Assembly: GCA_900542565.1 (NCBI GenBank)
Contig: UQOC01000001.1
Span: forward strand, 48,966 to 112,965
Origin: an uncultured Eubacteriales bacterium
Lineage (GTDB): Bacteria > Bacillota > Clostridia > Peptostreptococcales > Anaerovoracaceae
Direction: 5' to 3'
DNA: 64,000 nucleotides
Below are positions 41,663-49,610 of this stretch, in pieces. Each line of letters begins with the position of its first letter. Position 1 is the stretch's first letter. The notes below the pieces were generated by a model that saw nothing but the letters and a program-made list of their open reading frames with translations, made no database searches and had not been told where the DNA came from. Both the position numbers and the translations under genes were made by a program.

Positions 41663-42049
41663 TTATCCTATTTTTTTCAGGACGGCATTGATGAATGCCG
41701 GTGACTGATCACTGCCGTAGCGTTTTGCCAGTTCAACTCCCTCATTGATGGCTACAGCTTTCGGTATGTCATCCATAAACAGGATCTCGCATGCGGCAAC
41801 CCTTATTATCGCCAGATCGGCCTTTGCCATGCGGGATACGGGCCAGCCTTTGCTGCAGGCGTTGATAGCCTCATCTACGCCGTCTCTGTTTTTACATATA
41901 TTATCTATAACTCTGAGAATGTATTCCTTTTGTTCTCCCATGTCGGCTGATCTCAGGAGTTTTTCGGCATTTTCCTTTTCAAATTCGTTCTGAGCTTCCA
42001 TCTGAAAGACACACTTCATGGCAAGCTCTCTGGCGGCTCTTCTGTTCAT
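41663..42049 (-). CDS. nusB: Transcription antitermination factor NusB
   Basis: A 128-residue all-helical RNA-binding protein that works with NusE in rRNA antitermination. MNRRAARELAMKCVFQME is the typical start and FINAVLKKIG the typical end; ILFMDDIPKAVAINEGVELAKRYG is the conserved core. It overlaps asp23 by four bases. A small size is normal for the family. Confidence 0.94.
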   Translation of the reverse strand: MNRRAARELAMKCVFQMEAQNEFEKENAEKLLRSADMGEQKEYILRVIDNICKNRDGVDEAINACSKGWPVSRMAKADLAIIRVAACEILFMDDIPKAVAINEGVELAKRYGSDQSPAFINAVLKKIG

Positions 42050-42411
42050 TTCTTCTCCCTGCTGTTTTTTGCCAGGGTCACTCCCTGGACATGAATATTT
42101 ACTGCCGATACCCTCTCTCCGGATATCTTAAAGACATTGTCCTTTACGGCAGTCTGAATGTCCCATGCAAGCTGCGGTATCTTGCTGCCGTAGTCGGCGA
42201 CCACGGATATATCGATGACAGGGCTGTTTTCTTTGTCTCTTGTAACTTTTACGCCTGTGGACCATTCTTCCTTGCCAGAGATCATCCGGCTTATATTGTC
42301 GGCCAGGCTGTCAGCAAGATGGTTCACCCCGGCAACTCCCATTGCAGCTTTCATCGCTGCCATACCGATTATTTCGTCTGATATCCTGTTTATGGTCTGT
42401 TTTTCTGACAT
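42046..42411 (-). CDS. Asp23/Gls24 family envelope-stress protein (YqhY-like)
   Basis: A 121-residue protein of the Asp23/Gls24/YqhY family, which in Bacillus and Clostridia lies just ahead of nusB and affects lipid metabolism and envelope stability. Seen are RISDEIIGMAAMKAAMGVAGV and VIDISVVADYGSKIPQLAWDIQTAV, then the NIHVQGV strand near the end. It has no signal peptide. It is the first gene of the long minus-strand convoy and has a strong promoter. Confidence 0.9.
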   Translation of the reverse strand: MSEKQTINRISDEIIGMAAMKAAMGVAGVNHLADSLADNISRMISGKEEWSTGVKVTRDKENSPVIDISVVADYGSKIPQLAWDIQTAVKDNVFKISGERVSAVNIHVQGVTLAKNSREKK

Positions 42412-42428
42412 GATATTACCTCATTAGG

Positions 42429-42457
42429 ATTATACCAGAAATATGTTTCCGTTTCAA
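42429..42457 (-). promoter_or_regulatory. Strong sigma-A promoter of the asp23-nusB-xse-dxs convoy
   Basis: On the - strand TTGAAA (42452-42457) and TATAAT (42429-42434) are exactly 17 bases apart, and the asp23 start lies 17 bases past the -10 box with TGAGGT between. It is the best-matching promoter in the window and no other strong one was found in the next 16 kb of the convoy. Confidence 0.8.
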
Positions 42458-42460
42458 TAT

Positions 42461-42491
42461 AAAAGCCCGGAACTGTTCATCGTCCCGGACT
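42461..42491 (-). terminator. Terminator of the YfhO/GtrA/GT2 operon
   Basis: On the - strand AGTCCGGGA pairs with TTCCGGGCT (nine pairs, two of them G-T) around a ten-base loop, followed by four Ts. It sits 12 bases after the GT2 gene's stop and immediately before the asp23 promoter. Confidence 0.7.
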
Positions 42492-42503
42492 GTTGGGAAA
42501 GTC

Positions 42504-43430
42504 CTATCCTTTTTCTTTTACTATATAGATGGGCCTTCTTTTATTTTCAAGATAATCGCGGGAGAGATAGGCGCCCAGGATATATATGAAAAGCATTTGC
42601 AGGCTGCTGACCAAAAGTATGACAAAAAGCAGTATCTCTGTTCCGTTCATCGGTGTTCCGCCTGCGGCAGCCTGGACAATATTGAACACCAGATATGCTG
42701 CGGCTGCTCCAAGCAGCAAGACACCCATCAGCCCTGCCATTTTCAAAGGAGCGGTGGAAAATGACAATATTCCCTCAAACCCATAGGAAAACAGGCTTTT
42801 TATGTTCCATTTGGATTTGCCTCTTACCCTGTCAACACTTTCGTATTCTATCCATCTGGTGTCAAATCCTACAAAAGAAAAGATCCCTTTCATGTACCTG
42901 TTATATTCTCCCATTTCCAGGATGGCGTCTGCAACAGCCCTGTTCATCATGCGAAAATCCCCATGGCCGTCAGACATATCCATATTGGTCAGTTTTTTCC
43001 CGATCTTATAGAATGCTCTTGAAAGGAAGCTCCTCAGTCTGCTGTCCCCTTCCCGCCCCAGCCTCAGGCCTCCGCAGCAGTGGCATTTTTCGGTTTTCAG
43101 CACATTGTACATCTTTGGCAGCATGGCCGGAGGATGCTGCAAGTCGGCGTCCATTATCACACAGTAATCCCCGTCCGATTCCTTTAATCCGGCGTACATT
43201 GCGGCCTCTTTGCCGAAATTTCTTGAGAAAGCAACATATTTTACAGTTGGGTCTGAAGCAGCAAGTTTTTTTATGATGTTAAGAGTATTGTCACTGCTCC
43301 CGTCATCGACGAATATGAACTCATGGTCTGTTCCGTCTATTGAAGCCAATACTGCGGAAGTTTCTCCGTAATACAGCGGCAGAGATTCTTCTTCGTTATA
43401 ACAAGGTACGATCACGCTTATCTTATCCAT
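42504..43430 (-). CDS. GT2-family dolichyl-phosphate-mannose-synthase-like glycosyltransferase
   Basis: A 308-residue membrane glycosyltransferase of the DPM1/GtrB/YkcC type, which attaches a sugar to undecaprenyl phosphate. The GT2 domain runs VIVPCYNEEESLPLYYGE, FVDDGSSDNTL, VKYVAFSRNFGKEAAMYAG and IMDADLQHPP with the catalytic DAD motif. Two C-terminal membrane helices (GLMGVLLLGAAAAYLVF and ILLFVILLVSSLQMLFIYIL) anchor it. The following GtrA-like flippase and large YfhO-like gene make a three-gene lipid-linked sugar system, of the sort that decorates wall polymers with single glucose-like residues. Confidence 0.9.
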   Translation of the reverse strand: MDKISVIVPCYNEEESLPLYYGETSAVLASIDGTDHEFIFVDDGSSDNTLNIIKKLAASDPTVKYVAFSRNFGKEAAMYAGLKESDGDYCVIMDADLQHPPAMLPKMYNVLKTEKCHCCGGLRLGREGDSRLRSFLSRAFYKIGKKLTNMDMSDGHGDFRMMNRAVADAILEMGEYNRYMKGIFSFVGFDTRWIEYESVDRVRGKSKWNIKSLFSYGFEGILSFSTAPLKMAGLMGVLLLGAAAAYLVFNIVQAAAGGTPMNGTEILLFVILLVSSLQMLFIYILGAYLSRDYLENKRRPIYIVKEKG

Positions 43431-43431
43431 T

Positions 43432-43821
43432 TCAGGCTTCCTCCTTTTTGAATATACCGTATTTACATGCGCAGTAGTTGAGAATGACGGTCACGACGCT
43501 CACCGTCAGCTTTGCAGTGAGATTTCCGGCGCCCAGGTGATCTATCAATAACATCAGCAGCAGATTTTCCGCAGCAAGGGTGCAAAGCCTGAGGGAAATA
43601 AACTTGAAAAATTCTCCGGCTCTGTTCCCGTCAGAGTGGAACACCACATTCCTGTTGGCGAAAAAAGCGAATATCACGGCGCCTGCCCATGCTGCGGTAT
43701 TGGCTGCCAGGTAGTTGACTTCCAGTGCTGTAAGTCCGATGTATATGATATAGTCAACAACTGTGGTAAATCCACCTGTTATCACATATCTGAAAATCTG
43801 CGAGCCTATTAACTTCTTCAT
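43432..43821 (-). CDS. GtrA-family membrane protein
   Basis: A 129-residue membrane protein with four helices. FRYVITGGFTTVVDYIIYI and ANRNVVF are GtrA features. GtrA proteins are thought to move undecaprenyl-phosphate-linked glucose across the membrane for the GtrB transferase. The ATGA overlap with the YfhO-like gene and one-base gap to the GT2 gene imply a co-made complex. Confidence 0.9.
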   Translation of the reverse strand: MKKLIGSQIFRYVITGGFTTVVDYIIYIGLTALEVNYLAANTAAWAGAVIFAFFANRNVVFHSDGNRAGEFFKFISLRLCTLAAENLLLMLLIDHLGAGNLTAKLTVSVVTVILNYCACKYGIFKKEEA

Positions 43822-46202
43822 TTTTTTCTGCCTCTCTTTCCAAGTGTTCCTTTGACTGCACCAAAGGCTGCGGCACCCAAAGATATGGTGCTTAGGATTG
43901 CTCCTGCCCTGAACCCCGGCGCAGTATATGAGATCTTTATCATGTGTTCTCCTGCTTTTAGCGGGAAGCAGGCAAATCCCAGACCTGTCGATCCTGCTCT
44001 GACCTCCCTGCCGTCTGCAAGGATCTCATATCCTTCGTCATAGGGAAACGATGTTACAAAATATCCATCATAATCCATTTTTATGGAGCCCTCAAAAATT
44101 GTTTTTCCGTCAAAACTAAAGTCTTTTGAAAGTTCTGCATATTCTATGTCCATATCAGATACTGACGGAGGATCAGCCGTCATGACGCTGAGCCCGGTAA
44201 TATCATAATCACCTGCCGAAAAAACACAGTCCAGTTTGTCTATCCCGTCATTTGACGACAGAACATAGGTGAAAACATTGTTTCCGTTGGGATATGGTGC
44301 GCTTTTGTCTGAAAGTTTGTTCCTGGTCCCGTTGATATCTATGACGACCTGCTGCCCGTCATTGCTTTTGACCGAAAATGACAGTATTATGGCTTTATTT
44401 CTTACCGTCTGCGTGAGTGGTATGGAAACCGTCTGTTTTCCCGGCGAGTTTATATGAGCAGGAAACGCTTCCTGCAAAAGCCCGGCGGCCTCCTGCCCTT
44501 CTGCCATCGACTGGAGGCCTTTGGCAGACAAGCTGTCCACGGATCCGTATATCCCGTAACATACGGGCAGGACATCCTTATTTTCCGCAAGGACAAGGTC
44601 ATCCTGCCGGCCGGCCACACTGTAACCATAAGGCAGGTCATCTTCTCCGACAACTATATACCTTATCCCCATGAGAAAGTTGAAATATATGTTTCCATCG
44701 GGGACGAGGATGACACGGTTCCTGTATCTTATGGGATTATCCATGATGTCATAAAAAAATTCCGAATAAATGTCATTGGTAACCGACGAATACATGGCTG
44801 TCTTTTTTACTGAGCCTGAAGGCAGATAATTGCAGTTGGCCAGGCTGTCGCTGATATAGTCAAACCTGTAAAGCCCTCCTGATATTTCTTTTAACTGCTC
44901 CTGTGTAAATTCAAATTCCCCCTGTCTGCTGTCGCCGGCTTTGATGTAGTCCTCACCGGCGAAGCTTACACCGATGCTGACCCACAGAGGAAAGGTCATC
45001 ATCACGGCAAAAACAGCTTTTTTTGCCGCCGGAGGTATCTTGCGGATACGGGATGCGACCATCCACGCCAGCAGTATCAGCCAGTCTGCTGCCATCAAAA
45101 CCTTCCATTTTGAAAAAATTGCCGGTATCAGGCACAGTGCCAGGATCAGGATATCTTTCTTAGATCCGGGCTTGGTCAGATCTTCCAGTTCTTCAGCGCA
45201 TATCCAGATAATGAGCGTGATGAGAGGCATTAATATCTTTGCTCTCGGATAAAGGAATCCGCTGAGTACAAACCATATGGCAGGTATGACGATCATGGAA
45301 AGGATCACGGCTGCAGTCACTCTCTTTTCCTTTGTAAAAAGCGCTCTGAGGAGTGAAAACATGCATATGACCGTAAGACCGCACCCATATGGATCATAAA
45401 GAAGGCTTTCCATGGAAAGATCTGCTATACCCATGGGCTGGGCTGAAAAGCTGCCGCTGTCTTTTGCTGTGGAAAATATGGCTGCCGCCGCAGGCAGCAG
45501 CAGCACGGCGCTTGCACCTATACCCAGGAATACTGCACCGAAAGCTTTTCTCACTATGACTGCTCTGTCCTTGTGTCCTTCTGCCGAAAGCTGATGGAAA
45601 AAATATATCAGACAAACAACGAGACAAACCGGCCCATAATAGAAGCTGTGTATCATTATCAAGAACACGGCTGCAGCAGAGAAAGCCGGTTTGCCGGTCC
45701 TGATTAGCCTGTCGATACCCATCAGAGCCAATATAAGAAAAGGCATGTAGTTTACGAACATGATCTGATGATGAGTATGGAAAAAACACGAGGCACCTGC
45801 CATCAGCACGCCTCCTGCAAGGCATGATGAAAGTCTGAGACCTTTTTTCCTGAGCCACAGGTACATCATATTGACAGAAGCCACTACTCCCAGGACCGCA
45901 TATCCTGCAATGAAATATTTTATTTCCACATCAGGGAAAAGGCATGAGATCATCACATCAGGTCGGAACATCCCATAATAAGCAAGGTCGAAGGCGTTTA
46001 TCCCTCCGCCTATATTTATAAACTGAGGAAAGGGATTGCCGCTGTCTATGATCGTCTGCCTCAATGCCTGGGCTGCGCCCACATGCTGGCTGTACCAATC
46101 GCCTTCAGAACCGAAAAAGTCTCCCTGCCCCATAGGAAGGAACATTACCGCCAGAGCCGCAAGAGTCAGGATAAAATGATGTAAAGCTATTTTTGTGTTC
46201 AT
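43818..46202 (-). CDS. YfhO-family membrane protein, predicted lipid-linked-sugar glycosyltransferase
   Basis: A 794-residue polytopic membrane protein of the YfhO family, predicted GT-C-type enzymes that use lipid-linked sugars. It has about a dozen N-terminal hydrophobic segments, an early acidic motif in GSEGDWYSQHVGAAQALRQ, FYYGPVCLVVCLIYFF, then a large extracytoplasmic domain from about residue 420 to 760 and a final helix (RAGAILSTISLGAAAFGAV). In Bacillus, YfhO glycosylates lipoteichoic acid from undecaprenyl-P-sugar supplied by CsbB. That matches the GtrA and GT2 genes behind it. Family length is 800-860. Confidence 0.82.
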   Translation of the reverse strand: MNTKIALHHFILTLAALAVMFLPMGQGDFFGSEGDWYSQHVGAAQALRQTIIDSGNPFPQFINIGGGINAFDLAYYGMFRPDVMISCLFPDVEIKYFIAGYAVLGVVASVNMMYLWLRKKGLRLSSCLAGGVLMAGASCFFHTHHQIMFVNYMPFLILALMGIDRLIRTGKPAFSAAAVFLIMIHSFYYGPVCLVVCLIYFFHQLSAEGHKDRAVIVRKAFGAVFLGIGASAVLLLPAAAAIFSTAKDSGSFSAQPMGIADLSMESLLYDPYGCGLTVICMFSLLRALFTKEKRVTAAVILSMIVIPAIWFVLSGFLYPRAKILMPLITLIIWICAEELEDLTKPGSKKDILILALCLIPAIFSKWKVLMAADWLILLAWMVASRIRKIPPAAKKAVFAVMMTFPLWVSIGVSFAGEDYIKAGDSRQGEFEFTQEQLKEISGGLYRFDYISDSLANCNYLPSGSVKKTAMYSSVTNDIYSEFFYDIMDNPIRYRNRVILVPDGNIYFNFLMGIRYIVVGEDDLPYGYSVAGRQDDLVLAENKDVLPVCYGIYGSVDSLSAKGLQSMAEGQEAAGLLQEAFPAHINSPGKQTVSIPLTQTVRNKAIILSFSVKSNDGQQVVIDINGTRNKLSDKSAPYPNGNNVFTYVLSSNDGIDKLDCVFSAGDYDITGLSVMTADPPSVSDMDIEYAELSKDFSFDGKTIFEGSIKMDYDGYFVTSFPYDEGYEILADGREVRAGSTGLGFACFPLKAGEHMIKISYTAPGFRAGAILSTISLGAAAFGAVKGTLGKRGRKK

Positions 46203-46252
46203 TAACTCTTTTCCTCTCTGTCATATGACAAGGATGATCATATACAATGAAA

Positions 46253-46302
46253 CTTAAATTAACCATAAACCTAATCTTAAAAAATCTTAAATAAAACTTA
46301 AA
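46253..46302. repeat. CTTAAA direct repeats at helical spacing upstream of the YfhO operon
   Basis: CTTAAA occurs at 46253, 46276, 46286 and 46297, i.e. at steps of 23, 10 and 11 bases, as expected for an OmpR/PhoB-type regulator that binds repeated half-sites on one face. The same word is present at 49247, upstream of the OmpR-family regulator gene at 48458. They read TTTAAG on the transcribed strand of the YfhO operon. Confidence 0.5.
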
Positions 46303-46460
46303 CAGGACACTCCATATATACGGATTATGCCCTGATCCGGGAAAATCATCATACATCTAAGAAGTATATACCCCCCTCCCCGGCATATTTTTGTCAAGGT
46401 AAACTGGGATCAGATCCATTTTTTTGTAAGTCAATCCTTACCGGCCACAGTTTTGTGTGA
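46303..46460. other. Intergenic region between divergent YfhO and EFR1 genes
   Basis: About 280 bases separate the two starts. Besides the CTTAAA repeats and the EFR1 promoter box, it holds a poly-C/T run (ACCCCCCTCCCC near 46370) and on the - strand a TTGACA (46393-46398) without a well-spaced -10 box. No gene or RNA is recognised. Confidence 0.4.
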
Positions 46461-46466
46461 TATAAT
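46438..46466 (+). promoter_or_regulatory. Possible promoter of the EFR1 gene
   Basis: TATAAT at 46461-46466 is a full -10 match; the -35 region 17 bases upstream (TTACCG at 46438-46443) is weak. The gene starts 21 bases later with AAAGGAA as ribosome site. Confidence 0.45.
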
Positions 46467-46487
46467 CAAAAAAAGAAAGGAACAGCC

Positions 46488-47267
46488 ATGAAAAACATAT
46501 ATACCGTAACATTCAGCCCGACCGGGACAAGCAAAATGGTCGCCGGACTCATTTCATCAGCCTTTGACGGAGAAAAAATAGACATTGATCTGTGTATGGA
46601 AAAAAACAGGAAACTGACAGCAGATGGAGATGATCTTTGCGTTTTCTCTCTTCCGTGTTACGGAGGCAGAGTGCCTCATACGGCAGCAGAAAGACTGGCC
46701 GGCATTTGCGGACAAAGCACTCCTGCCATCATCTGCGTAACTTTTGGGAACCGTGATTTTGAAGATTCTCTCCTTGAACTGTCAGATATTGTTTCAGAAA
46801 ACGGTTTCAGATTAATATCAGCCTGCGCCGCCTCCACTGAACATAACATAATACGGGTATTCGGAGCCGGCAGGCCTGATGAAACAGATATAAAAGAGAT
46901 AAAACAGTTTGCTGCAGATTCCCTGGACAAGATAATTTCAGGATGCAGGAAAAGTCCATATATTCCGGGCAACCGCCCTTACAAGCAATGGAAAGCCGGA
47001 GATACGCCAATAATAACAGATAAAGACAGATGTACAGGCTGCGGTATCTGCTCATCCATGTGTCCTGTACAGGCGATCTCAGCTGACGGCAAAAAAACCG
47101 ATACAGAAGTCTGTATCGGCTGTATGCGCTGTATCAGGATATGTCCAGATGGCAGCAGGAGCCTTCCTGAGCAGTATATTGCAAAACTCACAGAACATCT
47201 TGAGCCTCTGTGCCGCAGCCGGAAGCCAAATCATTTTTATCTGTCTGAAACTCCAGTGACGCCTTAA
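46488..47267 (+). CDS. EFR1-family flavodoxin-ferredoxin protein
   Basis: A 259-residue cytosolic electron-transfer protein of the EFRO1/EFR1 type. The N-terminal flavodoxin-like domain (residues 1-150) has FSPTGTSKMVAGLIS for FMN phosphate and FSLPCYGGRVPHTAA. The C-terminal half has two 4Fe-4S clusters, CTGCGICSSMCPVQA and CIGCMRCIRICPDGS. Such proteins are frequent in Clostridia and of unknown redox partner. Its last 80 bases overlap the end of the convergent histidine-kinase gene; the tail after the second cluster is variable, so the overlap costs little. Confidence 0.85.
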   Translation: MKNIYTVTFSPTGTSKMVAGLISSAFDGEKIDIDLCMEKNRKLTADGDDLCVFSLPCYGGRVPHTAAERLAGICGQSTPAIICVTFGNRDFEDSLLELSDIVSENGFRLISACAASTEHNIIRVFGAGRPDETDIKEIKQFAADSLDKIISGCRKSPYIPGNRPYKQWKAGDTPIITDKDRCTGCGICSSMCPVQAISADGKKTDTEVCIGCMRCIRICPDGSRSLPEQYIAKLTEHLEPLCRSRKPNHFYLSETPVTP

Positions 47268-48477
47268 ACTGATCGCAGTCTATTTTTATATCAAAGGCGC
47301 CTCCCAGCGCTCCTGTGTAGGTGCTGACAATGGCAAGACCAAGCCCGTTACCGTCGGTGGTACGGGCCTTATCGCCCCGTGCGAATCTTTCTACTATATC
47401 ATCCTTGCCGAAATCCATATGATAGCCGGCTGTGTTGGTCATCTCAAGGCACAGCTTTCTTGCCGAGGGTGTCTGTTTGATGTAAGTCTTTGTAAACACC
47501 CTCGTGCCTTTGGCTGAATATTTCAGAGCGTTCTCCAGCAGGTTCTGGCATATCCTGTACATGTGCAAGTTATCTGTCTTAAAGTGGGTATCTTCTTCTG
47601 TCAGGGAGACCACCATCTCAAGCCCGCTGCCGCGTATCTTATCATCCATATCGGCAAAAAGCTGCTGTATGAGCATGTTCAGCTCCACAGACTCGATGGT
47701 TAAAGATATGTTTCCGCTGCTGGCCTTTGCCAGAGAAAACAGGCTCTCGATCATGGTCTTGAGCTTTTCAGCCTTGTCGGATATAACATCTGCGTAGTCC
47801 CTTGCGGCAGGAGAAAGCTGTTCTTTTTTTAGCAGTTCAAGATAACCTACCATTGATGTCAGCGGAGTTTTAAGGTCATGGGATACATTTGAGATAAGGT
47901 CTACCTTGAGCTGTTCGCTCCTGGCAGCTTTTTCAAGGCTCTTTTTTTCAAGTTCAACAGCTTCTTTAAGTCTCTGGCGGCTGATCTGCGAAGCCTTGTC
48001 CACGACTTCGTGGAGGCGGCCGTGATAAAATCTGACGCACAGGTACTGGCAGAGAGCAAACTGTATAACGACGGTGGCTATGAGCATATACCCCATCGAA
48101 TAATTGCTGTAGTAATATCTGTATCCGGTCAGCATGGAGTTGAAGTTAAACAGCGCCATGGCCAGCAGAACTCCTCCGGTTATGAGCAAAACCTTCTGAT
48201 TTCTTTTCCATTGTGATTTCCACTGGTCAAAAGGTTCGCTGGCCGCTCCGTCCACAGGGATATAGCTGCTGTGTATGACATCTGTGTATATCAGCGACAG
48301 CCCTGTACCAATAAGCACATTTATCAGAAGTCCAGCCAGCAGGACTTCTCTGGTAGGTCTGTATAGGTACTGGGTATACAGAAGATATGTTATCATTGCG
48401 ATCCCTGCGATGACAAAAGGCAGTCCGGCAAGAGACGACCTATGAGTTTTCAGCCTTTCAGGCAAAGATTTGATCAT
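47188..48477 (-). CDS. Sensor histidine kinase (VanS-like, four membrane segments)
   Basis: A 429-residue membrane kinase paired with the upstream regulator. I start it at ATG 48477, overlapping the regulator by 20 bases; the longer frame would need TTG 48498, whose GGGG is too close. Hydrophobic segments lie near residues 20-38, 48-68, 95-113 and 128-148, leaving only short loops outside, which favours sensing within the membrane. The phospho-accepting His is in NVSHDLKTPLTS (about residue 200). The ATPase domain has ENALKYSAKG, then GDKARTTDGNGLGLAIV. Similar loop-only sensors respond to antimicrobial peptides or envelope stress; the signal here is unknown. The 3' end overlaps the convergent EFR1 gene. 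Confidence 0.9.
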   Translation of the reverse strand: MIKSLPERLKTHRSSLAGLPFVIAGIAMITYLLYTQYLYRPTREVLLAGLLINVLIGTGLSLIYTDVIHSSYIPVDGAASEPFDQWKSQWKRNQKVLLITGGVLLAMALFNFNSMLTGYRYYYSNYSMGYMLIATVVIQFALCQYLCVRFYHGRLHEVVDKASQISRQRLKEAVELEKKSLEKAARSEQLKVDLISNVSHDLKTPLTSMVGYLELLKKEQLSPAARDYADVISDKAEKLKTMIESLFSLAKASSGNISLTIESVELNMLIQQLFADMDDKIRGSGLEMVVSLTEEDTHFKTDNLHMYRICQNLLENALKYSAKGTRVFTKTYIKQTPSARKLCLEMTNTAGYHMDFGKDDIVERFARGDKARTTDGNGLGLAIVSTYTGALGGAFDIKIDCDQFKASLEFQTDKNDLASGCGTEAQDVL

Positions 48478-49177
48478 ACTTTTCCATCTTGTATCCAATG
48501 CCCCACACCACCTTTACATATTTGGGATTTTTAGTGTCTATCTCTATCTTTTCTCTGATATGGCGTATGTGTACCATGACAGTGTTTTCCACAGCAAATA
48601 CCGCTTCTTCATTCCACACTCTCTCATATATCTGTTCTGCAGGGAAAACCTGTCCGGCATTTTCCATTAGAAGGGCGAGGATGTTGTACTCAGTGGCTGT
48701 AAGCTTTACTTCCCTGCCTTCAACGATTACGATCTTCTGTTTTTTGTCCAGGACAAGTCCCCCGTTTACGATGGTGTCCTTGTCAGCTTTGGGAGCGCTC
48801 CCTCCCCATGTATTGTACCGCCTGAGCTGTGCTTTTACGCGGGCGATCAGTTCGGCCGGATTATAAGGCTTGCTTATATAGTCATCAGCTCCAAGCACCA
48901 GGCCGGACACCTTATCGCTTTCTTCTGTCTTGGCAGAAAGGATGATCGCCGGTATCTTATGTTTTTCCCTTATCTTCATCAAAGTAGACAGCCCGTTGAG
49001 CTTCGGCATCATCACATCAAGAATGATCAGATCTATCTTGTTGGATTCAAGCCTGTCCAGAGCCTCAAGCCCGTCATAGGCTGTGATTATTTCATATCCC
49101 TCCAGTTTCAGGAGTTTGCCCAGAGAGTCTACTATCTCCCTGTTGTCATCAACAATAAGAATGGTTTCACCTGTCAT
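48458..49177 (-). CDS. OmpR/PhoB-family response regulator
   Basis: A 239-residue DNA-binding regulator. ATG 49177 is chosen because GGAGG lies six bases upstream (longer in-frame reading exists). The receiver domain has ILIVDDNREIVDSL, the phospho-accepting Asp in LIILDVMMPKLNGL, LSAKTEESDKV and DDYISKPYNPAEL. The C-terminal winged helix has KLTATEYNILALLMENAG and VEGREVKL, and ends NPKYVKVVWGIGYKME. It belongs to the VanR-like group of the family. It and the kinase overlap. The YfhO operon and this operon both carry TTTAAG-type repeats in their leaders, so they may be targets. Confidence 0.93.
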   Translation of the reverse strand: MTGETILIVDDNREIVDSLGKLLKLEGYEIITAYDGLEALDRLESNKIDLIILDVMMPKLNGLSTLMKIREKHKIPAIILSAKTEESDKVSGLVLGADDYISKPYNPAELIARVKAQLRRYNTWGGSAPKADKDTIVNGGLVLDKKQKIVIVEGREVKLTATEYNILALLMENAGQVFPAEQIYERVWNEEAVFAVENTVMVHIRHIREKIEIDTKNPKYVKVVWGIGYKMEKYDQIFA

Positions 49178-49210
49178 GTTCAGCCTCCATATCATTTGTT
49201 CACAGAGAAT

Positions 49211-49252
49211 ATATTATCCGCTGGTTAAGAAAAACTCAATATAATTCTTAAA
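49211..49252 (-). promoter_or_regulatory. Promoter of the response-regulator operon with an upstream TTTAAG
   Basis: On the - strand TTGAGT (49234-49239) and TAATAT (49211-49216) have 17-base spacing. A TTTAAG word (49247-49252) sits directly upstream of the -35 box, possibly for autoregulation. Confidence 0.5.
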
Positions 49253-49279
49253 AAAAGCTGAAGGATAGAAAATTTGAGG

Positions 49280-49545
49280 GAAAAATATGTTGCAGAACTT
49301 CACAGGAGACTGTATACAGAGGAATATTCCTGGGGCCCGGCTTTTATCGGCTATGCCAGACAGATGACCATGATGTCGGCCAGCTCTGTCTCTTTGCCGT
49401 TGAAAAAAGCTGCCGCCGCCACGGGATCGGCAAGGCGCTGATGGACACTGTGATGAGCATGGCAAGAACCGCCGGATATAAAAAAATGATCTTATGGACT
49501 GCAAGCCCCCTGTATGAGATAAAAATGGAAACAGATATGATATAA
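49280..49545 (+). pseudogene. Truncated, frameshifted GNAT acetyltransferase remnant
   Basis: From 49280 one frame reads EKYVAELHRRLYTEEYSWGP then AFIGYARQ, the typical lead of a GNAT that acts on proteins or small amines. From about 49360 a second frame continues HDVGQLCLFAVEKSCRRHG, then IGKALMDTVMSMARTAG with the acetyl-CoA-binding R-x-x-G-I-G motif and KKMILWTAS, to TAA at 49543-49545. Some 20 to 25 codons are missing at the junction and the last helix is abnormal. There is no start or ribosome site that would make the whole protein. It lies between the regulator's promoter and the spoIIIA terminator. Confidence 0.75.
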
Positions 49546-49548
49546 AAG

Positions 49549-49596
49549 CAAAAAGGGGCATATGCCGCAAACGAAAGCTTCCGGCATATGCCCCTT
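49549..49596 (-). terminator. Terminator of the spoIIIA operon
   Basis: On the - strand AAGGGGCATATGCCG pairs perfectly over 15 bases with CGGCATATGCCCCTT across a 14-base loop, followed by a T-rich tail. It lies 14 bases past the spoIIIAH stop. Confidence 0.9.
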
Positions 49597-49610
49597 AGAC
49601 AGATGGCTGT

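Noticed and set aside
46330-46400. TTGACA-based promoter for the YfhO operon
   Set aside because: The next -10-like TATATA is 21 bases away, outside the usual 16-18, so I did not call it.
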